Below, piece by piece: positions 4,969-6,803 of a DNA stretch of 6,803 bases; the stretch's first letter is position 1, and the number at the start of each line of letters is the position of its first letter. The notes below the pieces were generated by a model. It was not told the DNA's origin and made no database searches. It saw only the letters and a list, made by a program, of their open reading frames with translations. Both the position numbers and the translations under genes were made by a program. The stretch is from Candidatus Nitrosopumilus sp. (GTDB lineage: Archaea > Thermoproteota > Nitrososphaeria > Nitrososphaerales > Nitrosopumilaceae), in NCBI GenBank assembly GCA_013043295.1, contig JABDOO010000143.1:1-6803 (forward strand), written 5' to 3'.

Positions 4969-6210
4969 TTATGCTTTTGGTAATTCAACACTGAATGTGG
5001 TGGGAGAATTTCGTGCATAAATGGCACCTTTATGTTGCTCAATTATGGATTTACAGATATTCAATCCCAATCCAGTTCCTGTTGATTTTGAGGTAAAGAG
5101 AGGCTCAAAGATTTTTTCAAGATTCTCTTCAAGGATTCCAGGTCCTGAATCAGTGATTTCAATTAGAACATTAGGAGATTTGTCTTTAATGCTAATAGTT
5201 ATTTTTCCAGATTTGTCTACTGCTTGAATTGCATTTGAAATAATATTTGAAAATACTGCCAATATTTTTTCAGCGTCACAATTTACTTGCGCATCTTCAT
5301 CAGGCAAAATTAGAGCCACATCTTTATCAAGATTAAAATTTGCTGCAGACTTTTTAATTATAGTCTTTATAGAATAGTTTGACATGTGCAGTTCGGATGT
5401 CTTAACAAAATTCAGAGTGTCTGCAATAATTCTCTCCATGTTTTGAACTGCATTGGTTAGCATCCCACATTTCATTTTCATATCATCAGTCATACTAGAT
5501 TCTAGTTGTGCACTAAGAATTTCAGAAGACATTTTGATTATAGTTAAGGGATTCTTCAAGTCGTGTGCAAGTCTTGATGACATTGTCCCCAAGGCAGACA
5601 TTTTTTCACTGGCAATCAATTGATCAGTTTTCATTCTATTTTCACTTTCTAAAATAACATTCTTTGTACGTAATTCTGCTTCAGCTAAAAGTAATTTCTG
5701 TGCATTATCTTTTAGTTGTCTTGTTAATCGAAGTGATGAAAATTCACTTTCTACCCATGTAGCTAGATCTGATAAAACACGTGTATCGGCTTTGCTTAAT
5801 TTTCTTGGAACAGTATCAATGATACATAATGTCCCAAGCATGTGATTGTTAGGATCTCTAAGTGGTTTTCCTGCATAAAATTTTATCAGCGGAGAGCCAG
5901 TCACAAGTGGATTATTTGCAAAGCGCTCATCTTTAGTTGCATCCTCAATAATCATTACATCATCATTTAATATTGCATGTGCACAAAACGACATACTACG
6001 CGGAGTTTCTCTTTCAGATAAACCCATACATGATTTGAACCACTGTCGATTCTCATCAACTAAACTTACAAGAGCTATTGGGACATCAAAAATTATTTGT
6101 GCAATTTTGGTTATTCTGTCAAATTTTTCTTCAGGAGGAGTATCTAAAATGTTAAGAGATGTTAATGCTTTAATGCGTTCTTTCTCATTATCAGGGTGTT
6201 TTGCCTCCAT
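4969..6210 (-). CDS. Soluble GAF-domain histidine kinase
   Basis: A 413-aa cytosolic sensor kinase with no membrane segment. Residues about 1-165 are a GAF domain of the common N-terminal type: RIKALTSLNILDTPPEE, then VSLVDENRQWFKSCMGL, FCAHAIL, FYAGKPL and GTLCIID. Residues 165-205 form a coiled linker. HisKA follows, with phospho-acceptor His216 in HDLKNPL, then HATPase_c with N-box Asn322/Asn326 (SNIISNAIQA), G1 box DSGPGI (354-359), F box FEPLF (368-372) and G2 box GTGLGL (378-383). All kinase boxes look intact, so it should autophosphorylate. The GAF ligand cannot be read from sequence; such domains often bind small molecules or sense redox state. No response regulator gene is in the window, making this an orphan kinase locally. 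ATG 6210 fits the family start; upstream CAAATACA at 6232-6239 is a weak TATA candidate at 22-29 nt. Confidence 0.95.
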   Translation of the reverse strand: MEAKHPDNEKERIKALTSLNILDTPPEEKFDRITKIAQIIFDVPIALVSLVDENRQWFKSCMGLSERETPRSMSFCAHAILNDDVMIIEDATKDERFANNPLVTGSPLIKFYAGKPLRDPNNHMLGTLCIIDTVPRKLSKADTRVLSDLATWVESEFSSLRLTRQLKDNAQKLLLAEAELRTKNVILESENRMKTDQLIASEKMSALGTMSSRLAHDLKNPLTIIKMSSEILSAQLESSMTDDMKMKCGMLTNAVQNMERIIADTLNFVKTSELHMSNYSIKTIIKKSAANFNLDKDVALILPDEDAQVNCDAEKILAVFSNIISNAIQAVDKSGKITISIKDKSPNVLIEITDSGPGILEENLEKIFEPLFTSKSTGTGLGLNICKSIIEQHKGAIYARNSPTTFSVELPKA

Positions 6211-6330
6211 ATTATCAAAATATGACTAATTGTATTTGAATGAGAGAGTGTAAACGGAATTACATTCAACTATCAAATGAAACAAGACAAAACTAGTGCT
6301 AATCGATTCAATGGAAAATAAAGCACATAT

Positions 6331-6336
6331 AAAAAA
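6331..6336 (-). terminator. T-tract terminator after the MscS gene
   Basis: On the minus strand six T's lie 13 nt past the MscS stop codon, within ATATTTTTTATATG. This fits archaeal T-rich termination. The rest of the 138-nt gap to the kinase gene holds no other clear element apart from a weak TATA-like sequence near the kinase. Confidence 0.4.
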
Positions 6337-6348
6337 TATCTTAACCAT

Positions 6349-6803
6349 TTAGGATGAATCTTTGCCATCCCATACAACTCTTTGAGGGAATGGGATTTCT
6401 ATCTCAGCTTCATCTAAGGCATTCTTGATAACTTTGAGCAAAGTGGGTAATACCTCAAGCAAGTCATCACGTGGATACCAAACACGAATCAAAATATTCA
6501 CACTATTATCTGCAAGTTCGGAGATTGAAAATTGCGGAGCAGGTTCCATTAGTACATAGACTACATTATTTTGAATTGCTTTTTTGATTACATCGATGGC
6601 TTTGTCGATATTTTCATTATATCCAATACCAACTGTTACTTCACTTCGACGTACTTCAGATAAGATGAATGTACGAAGATTCGATGTAAACATTTTTTCA
6701 TTAGGTATTCGCACGACAGTCCCATCAAATTGTTGAATTTTTGAGGAAAACGTACTGATATCAATTAGTTTTCCAGTTACATTAGAATCAATTACCTCAA
6801 CTG
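6349..6803 (-). CDS. MscS-family mechanosensitive channel, C-terminal part
   Basis: The frame stays open from the stop at 6351-6349 to the right edge (151 complete codons plus two bases), so the start lies outside the window. The GTG at 6714 sits inside the conserved core and is not the true start. The edge portion reads VEVIDSNVTGKLIDISTFSS, then FDGTVVRIPNEKM, which is the MscS beta-domain with its DG-x-x-x-x-IPN signature. After it comes the alpha/beta C-terminal domain (RRSEVTVGIGYNENIDKAID, then the LIRVWYP-like NILIRVWYP strand) ending near IPFPQRVVWDGKDSS. The PFPQ near the C-terminus is typical of MscS relatives. These channels open under membrane tension to release solutes on hypo-osmotic shock. 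Pore helices are not visible. A T-tract follows the stop, and the kinase gene comes 138 nt later. Confidence 0.92.
   Translation of the reverse strand, partial: VEVIDSNVTGKLIDISTFSSKIQQFDGTVVRIPNEKMFTSNLRTFILSEVRRSEVTVGIGYNENIDKAIDVIKKAIQNNVVYVLMEPAPQFSISELADNSVNILIRVWYPRDDLLEVLPTLLKVIKNALDEAEIEIPFPQRVVWDGKDSS

Noticed and set aside
6226..6348. A 40-codon minus-strand frame starting with ATG directly after the MscS stop (TAA ATG).
   Set aside because: It contains the T-tract terminator, has no recognisable motif and ends in the kinase promoter area. The adjacency is likely chance.

Overview
The window looks like chromosomal DNA of an ammonia-oxidising archaeon of the Nitrosopumilus/Nitrosarchaeum type (Nitrososphaeria, 'Thaumarchaeota'). 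The base composition is clearly AT-rich. Genes are short and closely packed. There are no convincing Shine-Dalgarno sites; instead AT-rich TATA-like boxes sit about 20-35 nt before start codons, as expected for leaderless archaeal mRNAs. Several proteins belong to families I know from this group: a DUF6659-like protein, small SHOCT and CBS proteins, and a soluble GAF histidine kinase. The assignment is by inference; there is no rRNA or marker gene here.

Layout, left to right (nine of ten genes are on the minus strand). 1-120: N-terminal 40 codons of an unknown protein, running off the left edge. 163-678: bacterial-type ferritin. 761-2026: an 11-helix NRAMP-superfamily transporter that lacks the classical metal-binding residues. 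2030-2395: a minimal beta-carbonic-anhydrase-like protein, 3 nt upstream of the transporter gene and probably cotranscribed with it. 2425-2979: DNA-3-methyladenine glycosylase I (tag). 3030-3455 (+): a four-helix membrane protein of unknown function, divergent from tag and apparently sharing one central TATA element with it. 3456-3854: a two-CBS-domain regulatory protein whose stop codon abuts that of the membrane protein. 3954-4505: a lysine-rich coiled protein ending in a SHOCT domain. 4544-4906: DUF6659-like protein with a TTG start. 4969-6210: GAF-HisKA-HATPase sensor kinase with no adjacent response regulator. 6349-6803: C-terminal part of an MscS-type mechanosensitive channel, running off the right edge.

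Taken together this is a housekeeping and stress region: iron storage, alkylation repair, nucleotide sensing, osmotic release and signalling. The least ordinary piece is the two-gene unit of carbonic-anhydrase-like protein plus NRAMP-related transporter. It is a candidate for a small-molecule uptake system, with inorganic carbon as one speculative substrate, but the sequence does not prove this. No mobile element, CRISPR array, tRNA or rRNA was seen. No gene-free stretch exceeds 300 bases; the longest (6211-6348) holds only a T-tract and a weak promoter-like sequence.
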